Positions 25,277 to 34,322 of a stretch of 58,956 nt of DNA are shown in pieces (position 1 is the stretch's first letter; every line of letters begins with the position of its first letter). Position numbers and translations under genes: made by a program. Under the pieces are notes generated by a model. That model made no database searches. It worked only from the letters and a program-made list of their open reading frames with translations, and was not told the DNA's origin. Origin of the DNA: Microbacteriaceae bacterium (GTDB lineage: Bacteria > Actinomycetota > Actinomycetes > Actinomycetales > Microbacteriaceae); contig JACMPQ010000090.1 of NCBI GenBank assembly GCA_014377425.1, forward strand, positions 1 through 58,956. Direction: 5' to 3'.

Positions 25277-25996
25277 ATGGCTGTCGGGCTGCGGGTGGTG
25301 CGGTGGGCGGAGCAGAACTTTCCGGCCCTGGCCCGATTTCTTACTGCTCCTGCTGTTGCCGGGGCCACGAGCGAAAAATCTGAACTCGGCACCGTTTACC
25401 TGCCGCTAGACGCCGAGCCGCACTGTTTGATCGTCTACTTCACCGCGGTTTCGGCGAGCGCCCGCTGGTTGGCCGGCTCACTCGCCGTGCGGCTCAACGC
25501 GCGGGTTCTGGTTCCCACCCAATTGCCGGTGCGGGAGACGGATGCCGCCACCCTTGTCGCCCGCGCAATCGCAGAGCTCGCCCCCACCGTAGATCGCGAC
25601 CAAACCACCGTCGTCGGCGAGGAGCACGGCAGCCGAGCAGCGATCGCGGCAGCTCTAGGCAACCCGACATCCGGCACCACTGGCGTATCTCGCCTCGCCC
25701 TGCTGTATCCCCCGGAGGTTCCGGCCGCTCTGCCTGGGCGCCTCCCGACAACGATGTTGCAGGTCAACCACAACGCCGCCAACCGATCAGAGCTCGTCGA
25801 GTTCGATCGGATTCTGCGATTCAACGGTGTTGCAGTGCGCGAAACCGATTACCGGACCGTCGGCGATCGATGGGCCCGCTACCCAAAACGGATTACCGGC
25901 TCAAAACGGGCGCTGGATGATCTGGTGGCCTTTCTCGATCGCGGGGTGGGCACGCCGTCGACGTTTGAAATCATTCCCGGCTGGGATTTGCACTAG
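25277..25996 (+). CDS. Conserved hypothetical protein, degenerate alpha/beta-hydrolase-like
   Basis: 239 residues from ATG 25277, 5 bp after the previous stop; a start at 25241 would overlap that gene. The alternation CLIVYFTAV, RVLVPTQLP, TTVVGEEHGSRAAIAAALG, SRLALLYPPE and TMLQVNHN suggests an alpha/beta-hydrolase fold, but the usual GxSxG elbow is replaced by GEEHGS, so it may not be catalytic. Probably cotranscribed with the GST-like gene. No function assigned. Confidence 0.65.
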   Translation: MAVGLRVVRWAEQNFPALARFLTAPAVAGATSEKSELGTVYLPLDAEPHCLIVYFTAVSASARWLAGSLAVRLNARVLVPTQLPVRETDAATLVARAIAELAPTVDRDQTTVVGEEHGSRAAIAAALGNPTSGTTGVSRLALLYPPEVPAALPGRLPTTMLQVNHNAANRSELVEFDRILRFNGVAVRETDYRTVGDRWARYPKRITGSKRALDDLVAFLDRGVGTPSTFEIIPGWDLH

Positions 25997-26044
25997 GGCT
26001 CCTCACCGCACCCTCCCCCACCGCTCCCCCGGGTACGGTGAACC

Positions 26045-28318
26045 GTGACCACTTCCCCCGCAGCGTTTGAAGCCTCCGCCCCGAATGACCCGGCCCCTAA
26101 AGGCTTCGCCCCGGTAGCCAAGCGCGAGCCTCGTCCCCGAACCCACCACGGCCACACCTTTATCGACGATTACGAATGGCTGCGGGAGAAGTCCAACCCC
26201 GAAGTGATCGCCCATCTTGAGGCAGAGAATGCCTGGACGGCGACCCAGACCGCTCACCTCACCGGCCTCGCGCAAGACGTGTTTGAAGAAATCAAGACCC
26301 GCACACAGGAAACCGATCTGTCGGTTCCGGTGCGCCGCGGCGCATTCTGGTACTACACCCGCACGGTTCAAGGTGAGTCCTATGGTGTGTACTGCCGGGC
26401 CCCGATCAGCGGGCCGGATGACTGGACCCCGCCGGTCGTCGAGCAAACGGGCGTCGCCAGCCAGACAGACACCGCTGGCTCAGACACCATGGCCGCCGAG
26501 GAGGTGCTCCTCGACGCCAACGCGGAGGCCACCGGCCACGAATTCTTCTCCCTCGGCAGCTTCGATATCTCCACTGATGGCACGCGGTTGCTCTGGGCAG
26601 TAGATGTCACCGGCGAGGAGCGTTACACGCTGCGCACCCGGGTCATTGCCACCGGTGAAATCAACCCGCTCGACGAGGTGGCAAACACCGCGGGGGGTGC
26701 GCTGTTTTCGCTCAACGGTGACTATATTTTCTACACCACGGTCGATGACTCCTGGCGGCCAGACACCGTCTGGCGCCACGCGGTCGGCACCGCAGCATCC
26801 GACGACGTCACGGTGTTCACCGAACCGGATGACCGCTTCTGGGTCGGCGTGGGCCGCACCCGCAGCCGCAAATACCTGGTCATCGAGCTCGGATCGAAGG
26901 TCACGAGTGAGATCCACCTGCTCGACGCCGACGACCCCACGGGTGAGCTGCGCGTGGTTTGGCCGCGGGTGGAGGGGGTGGAATACGACCTCGAACACGC
27001 GGTGGTTCGCGGTGAAGACCGGCTGCTGATCACCCACAATGACGGAGCCGAAAATTTTTGCGTCGAGTCGGTTGCCGCCCGCGATCCACGGGGCGAGCGC
27101 ACCACGGTGGTTGCACCGTCTGCAGAACGCCGCATCGACGGCGTCGACGCCTTCGCGCATCACCTGGTGATCTCCTACCGCCGCGAAGTACTCACCCGAC
27201 TCGGCGTGATCGCCCTGGAAAGCGACGGTACAGACGACGACACAGACACAGACACAGACACAGACGACGACACCACCACCCACATAGCCACAGCAACCGA
27301 CTACGGCGAGTTACATGAGGTGGAATTCAACGAGACCCTTTACGACATCGCGCTTAGCAACACCCCCGAGTGGTACACACCGAGCCTGCGCCTGAGCTTT
27401 GCCTCGTTCGTCACCCCCGCCACGGTGCTCGACTACGACCTGGTGTCACAGACAACCACCGTGCTCAAGCGCCAGCCGGTGCTCGGCGGGTACCTCTCCG
27501 AGCACTACGAGCAGGCCCGCGATTGGGTGGTGGCGTCCGACGGTGCGCGCATCCCGATTTCGCTGGTCTGGCGCAAGGACGCCCGCACCTCGGGTGCACC
27601 CGCCCCGACCCTGCTGTACGGCTACGGTTCCTATGAGGCCAGCATGGACCCGAGCTTCTCGATTGCCCGACTCTCGCTGCTTGATCGCGGCGTGCTCTAT
27701 GTGATCGCCCACGTGCGCGGCGGCGGCGAACTCGGCCGCGCCTGGTATGACAGCGGCAAGATGCTTGCCAAGCGCAACACCTTCACCGATTTTGTGGCCG
27801 TGGCCCAACACCTCATCGATACCGGGCAAACGACGCCGCCGCAGCTCGTGGCCGAGGGCCGCAGCGCCGGTGGCCTGCTCGTCGGAGCCGCCGTCAACCT
27901 CGCACCGCAGCTTTTTGGCGGCATCCTCGCGGGCGTGCCCTTCGTCGATGCCCTCACCAGCATCCTCGATCCGGACCTGCCGCTCACGGTCATCGAGTGG
28001 GATGAGTGGGGCGATCCCCTGCACGATGCGGCCGTGTACGAATACATGCGCGGCTATTCGCCCTACGAAAATGTGCGCACGGATGCCGCCTACCCGCCCA
28101 TCCTCGCCGTGACGAGCCTCAACGACACGCGGGTGCTTTACGTCGAGCCAGCGAAGTGGGCGGCCCGGCTGCGTACGGTCGGCGCTCCGGTGCTGCTGAA
28201 GACCGAGATGACGGCCGGACACGGCGGAGCCAGCGGTCGCTACGCCGCCTGGCGCGAGCGCTCAACCGAATATGCCTGGGTGCTGGCCACCGCCGGTGCC
28301 GTGCCACCCAGCGAATGA
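26045..28318 (+). CDS. ptrB: Oligopeptidase B (prolyl oligopeptidase family S9A)
   Basis: 757 residues, GTG start. N-terminal HGHTFIDDYEWLREKSNPEV and a beta-propeller region (about 80-430) precede the catalytic alpha/beta-hydrolase domain with Ser607 in EGRSAGGLLVG, an Asp in TSLNDTRVLY and His in TAGHGGASGRY near the C terminus. Cleaves short peptides after basic residues in characterised members; cytoplasmic. An Asp/Thr run (about residues 398-412) made of 6-bp repeats is inserted in a propeller loop and looks like slippage rather than function. Confidence 0.93.
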   Translation: MTTSPAAFEASAPNDPAPKGFAPVAKREPRPRTHHGHTFIDDYEWLREKSNPEVIAHLEAENAWTATQTAHLTGLAQDVFEEIKTRTQETDLSVPVRRGAFWYYTRTVQGESYGVYCRAPISGPDDWTPPVVEQTGVASQTDTAGSDTMAAEEVLLDANAEATGHEFFSLGSFDISTDGTRLLWAVDVTGEERYTLRTRVIATGEINPLDEVANTAGGALFSLNGDYIFYTTVDDSWRPDTVWRHAVGTAASDDVTVFTEPDDRFWVGVGRTRSRKYLVIELGSKVTSEIHLLDADDPTGELRVVWPRVEGVEYDLEHAVVRGEDRLLITHNDGAENFCVESVAARDPRGERTTVVAPSAERRIDGVDAFAHHLVISYRREVLTRLGVIALESDGTDDDTDTDTDTDDDTTTHIATATDYGELHEVEFNETLYDIALSNTPEWYTPSLRLSFASFVTPATVLDYDLVSQTTTVLKRQPVLGGYLSEHYEQARDWVVASDGARIPISLVWRKDARTSGAPAPTLLYGYGSYEASMDPSFSIARLSLLDRGVLYVIAHVRGGGELGRAWYDSGKMLAKRNTFTDFVAVAQHLIDTGQTTPPQLVAEGRSAGGLLVGAAVNLAPQLFGGILAGVPFVDALTSILDPDLPLTVIEWDEWGDPLHDAAVYEYMRGYSPYENVRTDAAYPPILAVTSLNDTRVLYVEPAKWAARLRTVGAPVLLKTEMTAGHGGASGRYAAWRERSTEYAWVLATAGAVPPSE
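27238..27266 (+). repeat. 6-bp repeat (cacaga) inside ptrB
   Basis: Four consecutive cacaga units, flanked by gacgac, code a DTDTDT run in the propeller region. In frame. Confidence 0.85.
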
Positions 28319-28382
28319 GTCGCCCAGCGCGTCAGTCGACGCGCGCGCCAGCAACCCAGCGCGCCAGCGTAGGCTCCCTGTC

Positions 28383-28643
28383 ATGAGCGATACCTACATT
28401 CCCGCGGCCGGTACCATCACAATGTTTTCGACGACCTGGTGCGGCTACTGCGCTCGCCTCAAGTCACAGCTGACCAAGGCAGGCATCGGCTACCGCGAAG
28501 TAGATATCGAAACCACCCCGGGAACCGCCGAAATGGTCGCCACGATCAACGGTGGCAACCAGACCGTGCCGACCATTCTGTTTCCCGATGGCTCATCGGC
28601 CACCAACCCTTCCCTCGCCGACGTCACGGCCCGCCTGGGCTAA
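28383..28643 (+). CDS. mrx1: Mycoredoxin (glutaredoxin-like, CGYC)
   Basis: 86 residues from ATG 28383. The active site is WCGYC (Cys20 and Cys23) in ITMFSTTWCGYCARLK, with the cis-Pro in TVPTILFPDG. The CGYC motif and small size fit actinobacterial mycoredoxin 1, which reduces mycothiol-mixed disulfides on proteins such as MsrA and peroxiredoxins using mycothiol and its reductase. It lies 31 bp upstream of the maltokinase gene on the same strand. Confidence 0.92.
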   Translation: MSDTYIPAAGTITMFSTTWCGYCARLKSQLTKAGIGYREVDIETTPGTAEMVATINGGNQTVPTILFPDGSSATNPSLADVTARLG

Positions 28644-28673
28644 GGCACAGCGCCAACCGCCGAGAGGTCCCCC

Positions 28674-30134
28674 GTGTCTGAGCTTTCCGTACCCGACGAG
28701 TCAGCAGAATCAGAAGAGGCCGCCATGCCTGCTGTCGAAAAATTTCTGTCCACCTGGATCACTTCCCAGCGCTGGTATGCCGGCAAAGGTCGCGCTCCCC
28801 GATGGAACAGAATCGGCGGGTTCACCCTGCCGGATCCATCCGGTGCTGCCAACATCCGGGTGGAACTCCTGCTCGACACGGCGAAAGATCCGGTGCTCTA
28901 TCAGGTGCCGTTGACCGAACGTGTGGTGCCCTTGCCGGATGCCGGCGTCGCTTTGATAGCCACACTCGAAACACCGGAGGGGCTGCGGTACCTGTACGAC
29001 GGCCCGCGCGACCCCGCGGGAGCCGCCGCCCTTTTGCGCCTCCTACTCGACGAGCGTGCGATACTTCCGAGCGATGGCTCCCCCGGCTTTGCCGCCCGCG
29101 GGCACCGCGTGCCGACAACACCTGCACTGCGCATCGTCTCGTCTCGGGTACTCGCCGGTGAGCAGTCAAACACCTCGATCATTTACGAGCTCGAGACCCC
29201 CGATGGCGTTCCTGCCGCCCCAATCATCTTCAAGGTGTTTCGTTCGATTCACCACGGCGAGAATCCGGATGTCGTCTTGCCCGGCGCATTGGCCGCCGCC
29301 GGCTCCACCGCAGTACCCACCCCCATTGGCCACACCATCGGGCAGTGGCCGGATTCCGGTCAGGGTTCCGGGTTTGCTCACGGGCACCTCGCCTTCGCTC
29401 AGGAGTTCCTCCCCGGGGTGGAAGACGCATGGCGGGTCGCGGTTCGTGCAGCCGAGGCGGGTATCGACTTTGCACAGCAGGCGAAGAGCCTGGGGATAGC
29501 CACGGCTGAAGTGCATCGCACGCTGGCATCCGTTCTGCCCACCCACCCCGCCAGTAGCCATGACATCGCCGCGGTGATGGCCAGCATGCGCGCACGCTTC
29601 GAGCAGGCCTGCGCCCAGGTTCCCGCGGTGGCTCGGCACCGCGACGCCATTCAGTCCGTGCACTCCCGGGCCGAGACCGGCGCGTGGCCGCCGATGCAGC
29701 GCGTGCACGGCGATTACCACCTCGGTCAGGTGCTCGCGGTTCCCGGGCGCGGCTGGGTGATCCTCGATTTTGAGGGCGAACCATTACGGCCGATGATCGA
29801 ACGTACCGGCGAGGATTCGCCGCTGCGCGACGTGGCCGGCATGCTGCGCTCGCTGGATTATGTGGCCGGTGCCGTGACCCGCGGTACTCCGGATGCCGCC
29901 GCCGCGGTCATCGCTCGCGAGTGGGTTCGCGCGGCCCGCAACGCCCTCCTCGAGGGGTATCGTGCGCACGCCAACTACCACCTCGACGACTTCTGGCCGC
30001 TGCTCACCGCGTTTGAAATCGACAAGGCGGTCTATGAGGCAATCTACGAGGCCCGAAATCGGCCGGACTGGCTGGAGATTCCGGTTGCCGCAATCGACCG
30101 TCTCGTAGCCCCACTGAACGGGCAGACCCACTGA
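28674..30134 (+). CDS. mak: Maltokinase
   Basis: 486 residues, GTG start after GAGAGG. The N-terminal cap (FLSTWITSQRWYAGKGRAP) and the aminoglycoside-phosphotransferase-like core with HGDYHLGQV (catalytic Asp) and ILDFEGEPLRP (Mg-binding Asp) are those of actinobacterial maltokinases. It phosphorylates maltose to maltose-1-phosphate, which GlgE uses for alpha-glucan synthesis. treS and glgE are not in the window. The stop TGA (30132-30134) lies within a 17-bp tandem array. Confidence 0.92.
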   Translation: MSELSVPDESAESEEAAMPAVEKFLSTWITSQRWYAGKGRAPRWNRIGGFTLPDPSGAANIRVELLLDTAKDPVLYQVPLTERVVPLPDAGVALIATLETPEGLRYLYDGPRDPAGAAALLRLLLDERAILPSDGSPGFAARGHRVPTTPALRIVSSRVLAGEQSNTSIIYELETPDGVPAAPIIFKVFRSIHHGENPDVVLPGALAAAGSTAVPTPIGHTIGQWPDSGQGSGFAHGHLAFAQEFLPGVEDAWRVAVRAAEAGIDFAQQAKSLGIATAEVHRTLASVLPTHPASSHDIAAVMASMRARFEQACAQVPAVARHRDAIQSVHSRAETGAWPPMQRVHGDYHLGQVLAVPGRGWVILDFEGEPLRPMIERTGEDSPLRDVAGMLRSLDYVAGAVTRGTPDAAAAVIAREWVRAARNALLEGYRAHANYHLDDFWPLLTAFEIDKAVYEAIYEARNRPDWLEIPVAAIDRLVAPLNGQTH

Positions 30135-30206
30135 ACGGGCAGACCCACCGAACGGACGGACCCGCCGAACGGACGGACCCGCCGAACGGACGGACCCGCC
30201 GAACAG
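30111..30206 (+). repeat. 17-bp tandem array across the mak stop codon
   Basis: Units start at 30111, 30128, 30145, 30162 and 30179 and a partial one at 30196. The first two read ccactgaacgggcagac, the last full two ccgccgaacggacggac. The mak TGA is inside the second unit. A 17-bp unit shifts the frame at each copy. No spacers, so it is not a CRISPR. Confidence 0.93.
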
Positions 30207-30276
30207 TGAGCTCTCGCCCGGGTCGTGCACGCGAGTGATAATTGGAGCACACCTTCAATCCAAAGAAGAGCGAACC

Positions 30277-30696
30277 GTGGAAACCCGCGTGAATCCCTAC
30301 CTCGGTTTTCGAGACAACGCCCGCACCGCGATGAACTCCTGCCTCGAGGTTTTCGGCGGGAAGCTGACTCAAAGCACCTTCGCAGGATTTTAGACCATCG
30401 AAGATCCGACGGAACAGGACCTCATCATGCATTTCGAGCTGGTGCCCACCTCAGTGCTCACCCTGATGGTCTGAGACGTTCCGTACCGTATGCCATTTAC
30501 CCCCGGCAGCAACTACTCGGTCTCGCTCAGCGGAGAAGACGAAGCTGAATTGCGCGGATATTGGGAGAAACTAACCCCGGGCGGTATCGCTTCACTGCCG
30601 CTGGAGAAGGCACCGTGGGGCGACGCCTTCGGCATATGCGTCGACAAGTTAGGAGACGGATTAATGGTGAACGTCGTCGGCGCGTCAAGCGATTAA
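30277..30696 (+). pseudogene. VOC/PhnB-like protein pseudogene with two in-frame stops
   Basis: From GTG 30277 one frame reads VNPYLGFRDNARTAMNSCLEVFGGKL..., then TAG at 30391-30393, IEDPTEQDLIMHFEL..., TGA at 30472-30474, and a good PhnB-type end (NYSVSLSGEDEAELRGYWEKL, LEKAPWGDAFGICVDKLGDG). There is no frameshift: the whole 140-codon frame is intact apart from the two stops, so decay looks recent. The family (vicinal oxygen chelate, DUF899/PhnB group) has uncertain substrates. The middle is shorter than in typical homologues. Read-through is conceivable but not supported. Confidence 0.85.
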
Positions 30697-30772
30697 CAAG
30701 CACAGCACGCAACAAGAGCCCCAATTATCAACCTCAGCGATTAGCAATCGCGGTGACCAGCAAACGCTGCGA

Positions 30773-32965
30773 CTAGGCCGAAAACTGTTCGCTCTGCACA
30801 GAATCCGCCGAGGCGGCGAGCGCCTGACGAAGCAAATGCATGAGGGCGTCGATCTGCAGGCTCGATTCTGCTGCAATCTCAGAGTCGTCTCCGTCTAGGG
30901 CGCGCGCGGCCAGCCCCGCCTTGCTGTCGATTAGCTCGGCGATCTTCGCGTCGATGGTTTGCGCGGCGATGATTCGCCAGGCAATAACGGGCTCCTGCTG
31001 TCCGATGCGGTGCACCCGGTCGATCGCCTGCGTCTGCTCCGCGCTGGTCCAGCTGAGCTCGGCGAGCACCACGTTCGACGCCGCCTGAAGGTTGATACCT
31101 ACCCCTGCAGCGGTCAGGGATGCCACCACTACCGACACGCTGTCGTCGTTGTTGAAGGCATCCACCTGGGCCTGTCGGAAGGCGGCCGTCTGGTCGCCGC
31201 GAATTGACACGGTTTTCAGCCCGCGTTTGGCGAGGGTCTGTTCGGCGATATCCATCACATCGATGTGTTTGGCAAAAAACACCACCTTGCCCACCGAGCG
31301 GGCGAGCTGCGCGGTGTAATCGGCGGCGAGCACCGCCTTGGCCTGACCAATTTTGCGCACCATGGTGAACACGTTCTCGCCGGTCTTTGCCGCTTTAGAC
31401 TCCTCCAGCTCGGCATTGGCCACGAGTCGAATCAACGCCGTGCGGTCGAGCTCCTGCGGGTTCTTCGACAAAGCAATTCCGCGGCGATAGCGCGCCAGCA
31501 ATCGCGCCGCAAGCGCCGCCTCGGCATCCCGAATGGTGCGGCCGATGTCGTCGTCGAGCTCGACCGGCAGGTCGGCGATGCGCTTGGCCGGAAGATCCGC
31601 CGCCACATCGATTTTCTTGCGCCGCACAATTCCTAGGTCGATCACGGTCTGGCGGGCCTTGGCAAAGAAGCCGAAGTCGGCCGGAGTGAGGGCGTTATGT
31701 TCCAGTTCGTCCATCAGCGTCGCGGTGGGCTTTTCGCCGTCGATCCAGCCCAAGAACTGCCAAATGGCGCGGAAATCTTCGATCGTGTTGATCAACGGGG
31801 TGCCGGTGAGGGCGATCATGAGCGCCCGTGGGGAGCGAGAACGGATGCTTTCCGCCAGCGCCAACACGTGCTTGGAGCGCTGTGATTCCCGGTTTTTAAT
31901 GAAATGGGCTTCGTCGACGACCATCCCCTTGAAACCGAGCGTGCGCAACCATCCCACGTGCCGGTCGAGTACGTCGTAGTTGACGATCACGATGTCGGCG
32001 AACGCGTCGAGCGTCTCTCCCGAGCCATGAATCACCGTCGCGGTCTTGTTCGGTGTCCAGAGTTCCACCTCGCGCGCCCAGTTCGTTTTCACAACGTTCG
32101 GGGCCACCACCAATAGCGGATAGGAGTTGGATGCCAGGGCCGCCAAGAGCGCCTGCGCGGTTTTACCGAGCCCCGGTTCATCCGCCAGCAGGAAGGTGCG
32201 GTGGCCGGCGCGAACGCTGCCAACAAACGCCGCCTGATGAGTGAAGAGTTCAAGCCCCTTCGGAACCCGGCGATCCAATGCCGACGGTTCGGGAAGGGTC
32301 ATGCTGGCCACGTTCCCGCCCGAACCATACTCGAAGGCGCGAAAAAGCGGCTCGAGAAGTTCCCAGTTGGCGAGGCGTCGGGTGGTCGGTTTGACCTTAA
32401 TCGGCTGGCTAAAATCCGGGGCCAAAAACGGGTTCGAGAGTTGACGGGCGATCACCGATTGCGGCACCACCTGACGCTCCGACACGGGCGCCTGCGGCTG
32501 CGGTTCTTTGGCAATGATGAGCTCTTCCGGGCTCAATTCAATGCCGGAGGCCATCAGCATGTCGCGACGCAGCAGCTTTGCGGCATCCGACACTCCGGCC
32601 TCCTCGGCGAGAAGTTGGATCAGGGAGGTGTCGCGGGCGGCGGTTTTGGCCAAGATCGTGGCAACGCCGTCGAGACGCTTGAGCAGCTCTGCGCGTTCCG
32701 GCTCGGTCATGGTGGCATCTTTTTTGGCCCGAGCACGCTCCTCACGCATGAGCAGCGCAACGACCTGAAACTTGGTGCGATTCGACGGCGCAACTTTTCC
32801 GCGTTCGGCGGCGGCCTCGATTTCCCGCACCGCTCGGGCAAGCACCGGGATGACACCGACCTCGTCGCTCTGACGCACTCGACGCTGCTGGGTCGAGCGC
32901 GAAGATCGACCGGACGCCTGTCCACGTTGGGTGGGTTTCGAGTGGCTTTGGCTTGACCTGGCCAT
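30773..32965 (-). CDS. SNF2-family ATPase (DEAD/DEAH-like helicase)
   Basis: 730 residues. Motif I is in LLADEPGLGKTAQALLAAL, motif II VVDEAHFIKN, and the C-terminal RecA domain has GVGINLQAASNVVLAELSW and QAIDRVHRIGQ. The first ~190 residues are charged and predicted helical. The RNA- or DNA-dependent ATPase may act in chromatin-like remodelling or repair; bacterial members of this kind are poorly known. It has no obvious partner gene next to it (convergent with the VOC pseudogene, divergent from a phosphoesterase). Confidence 0.9.
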   Translation of the reverse strand: MARSSQSHSKPTQRGQASGRSSRSTQQRRVRQSDEVGVIPVLARAVREIEAAAERGKVAPSNRTKFQVVALLMREERARAKKDATMTEPERAELLKRLDGVATILAKTAARDTSLIQLLAEEAGVSDAAKLLRRDMLMASGIELSPEELIIAKEPQPQAPVSERQVVPQSVIARQLSNPFLAPDFSQPIKVKPTTRRLANWELLEPLFRAFEYGSGGNVASMTLPEPSALDRRVPKGLELFTHQAAFVGSVRAGHRTFLLADEPGLGKTAQALLAALASNSYPLLVVAPNVVKTNWAREVELWTPNKTATVIHGSGETLDAFADIVIVNYDVLDRHVGWLRTLGFKGMVVDEAHFIKNRESQRSKHVLALAESIRSRSPRALMIALTGTPLINTIEDFRAIWQFLGWIDGEKPTATLMDELEHNALTPADFGFFAKARQTVIDLGIVRRKKIDVAADLPAKRIADLPVELDDDIGRTIRDAEAALAARLLARYRRGIALSKNPQELDRTALIRLVANAELEESKAAKTGENVFTMVRKIGQAKAVLAADYTAQLARSVGKVVFFAKHIDVMDIAEQTLAKRGLKTVSIRGDQTAAFRQAQVDAFNNDDSVSVVVASLTAAGVGINLQAASNVVLAELSWTSAEQTQAIDRVHRIGQQEPVIAWRIIAAQTIDAKIAELIDSKAGLAARALDGDDSEIAAESSLQIDALMHLLRQALAASADSVQSEQFSA

Positions 32966-33305
32966 GTTGCTCCTGAACTGTGGCGCCGAGGGGGCGCACG
33001 TGTACCGAGGCGCGGATCCTATCCACCGTGACGGCGTGCACCAAAGGTGCCGATCCGGCGGGCTCCCTGGGTGGAAAGCCGGTCACAGACCGATAGCCGA
33101 CAAGCCCTGACCCGTGCAACTTGCAAGCAAGGTCGGGCCACAAATGGATTCGTCGCGCGCTGAAAGCAAGAATAGCGGTGACCGGCCAAATGTCCTTATT
33201 TGTCCCCCGAGGACGGGCAGTCGCTGTGAAGTCGTACCCCGAATTGGGGTCGACACTCCTTCGGTTGTTCACCCGCACGCCATGTTTTGGTGCTTCGATT
33301 GATAC
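32966..33305. other. Divergent intergenic region, no gene seen
   Basis: About 340 bp between the SNF2 gene (minus) and the phosphoesterase (plus). It should contain both promoters. I found no convincing ORF, RNA gene or hairpin in it. Confidence 0.6.
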
Positions 33306-34262
33306 ATGTCCGGTTACACGGCCCAGTTCTCACGGCCCGACCATTTCATCCTTCACCTGAGCGACACGCACTTTGTGGCTGGCCCAGATCGGCTCTACGG
33401 TTCAGTCGACAGCGAGGCGCGACTGCGGCAACTGTTTGCCGAGGTGGAGGCATCCGAATGCAGGCCCGAGGCGATTGTATTCACCGGAGATCTCGCCGAT
33501 CGCGGCGAGGCGGCGGCCTACGAGAAGCTGCGAGCGATCATTGATCCCGCCGCGGCACGACTCGGTGCCGAAGTGATCTGGGTCATGGGCAACCACGACG
33601 ATCGCGCTACCTTCCGCGCCAAACTTCTCGGTCAGTTGCCCACGACCAACCCCGTCGACCGGGTGTACGACGTCAACGGCCTGCGCATCATCACGCTGGA
33701 CTCCACCGTGCCCGGCCACCACTACGGGTCGGTGTCGGATGCACAGTTGGACTGGCTCGCGGAGGAGCTCTCGGTGCCCGCCCCACACGGCACCATTCTG
33801 GCGATGCATCATCCGCCGGTGCCCAGCGTTCTCGATCTCGCGGTGCTCGTGGAGCTTCGCGATCAGGACGGTCTGGCCGAGGTCATCCGAGGCTCTGATG
33901 TGCGGAGCATTATTGCCGGCCACCTGCACTATTCGACCACGGCCACCTTCGCCGGGATTCCGGTGTCGGTCGCCTCCGCCACCTGCTACACCCAGGATCT
34001 CAACGTTCCCGTGGGCGGAACCCGCGGCCGCGACGGCGCGCAATCGTTCAACCTCATTCACGTTTACGACACCACGGTGCTGCACACGGTGGTTCCGCTC
34101 GGCACGTTTCCCTCGGTCTCGCACTGGGTCACAGCCGAGGAAACAGCGGCCCGCCTGCGCCGGCACGGGGTAACGATTCGAGAAGCGGTTAACCCGCACG
34201 TTGCCGCGGACGCGCCACTGTTACTGCCCGCCGTGGTAAAGACGACGGCCCTCACCGCCTAA
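33306..34262 (+). CDS. Metallophosphoesterase (calcineurin-like, 3',5'-cyclic-nucleotide phosphodiesterase CpdA type)
   Basis: 318 residues. The metal-ligand motifs occur in order: LSDTHFVAG, FTGDLADRGE, VMGNHDDR, MHHPPVPS and AGHLHYSTTATFAG. This arrangement is found in CpdA-like and Rv0805-like enzymes, which hydrolyse cyclic nucleotides and other phosphodiesters in vitro. No cyclase is near. Cytoplasmic. Confidence 0.92.
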   Translation: MSGYTAQFSRPDHFILHLSDTHFVAGPDRLYGSVDSEARLRQLFAEVEASECRPEAIVFTGDLADRGEAAAYEKLRAIIDPAAARLGAEVIWVMGNHDDRATFRAKLLGQLPTTNPVDRVYDVNGLRIITLDSTVPGHHYGSVSDAQLDWLAEELSVPAPHGTILAMHHPPVPSVLDLAVLVELRDQDGLAEVIRGSDVRSIIAGHLHYSTTATFAGIPVSVASATCYTQDLNVPVGGTRGRDGAQSFNLIHVYDTTVLHTVVPLGTFPSVSHWVTAEETAARLRRHGVTIREAVNPHVAADAPLLLPAVVKTTALTA

Positions 34263-34322
34263 GCACGCTACGTGGCCCGTCTCGGTGAAGTCCACAGGCT
34301 GGGTATTCTGCGGGCGCAGTGA

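Noticed and set aside
30111-30206. CRISPR-like array after mak
   Set aside because: Units of 17 bp are contiguous with no spacers.
30391-30474. Stop-codon recoding (selenocysteine or read-through) in the VOC gene
   Set aside because: Two different stops, TAG and TGA, in one short gene with no stem-loop or Sec context; simple decay fits better.
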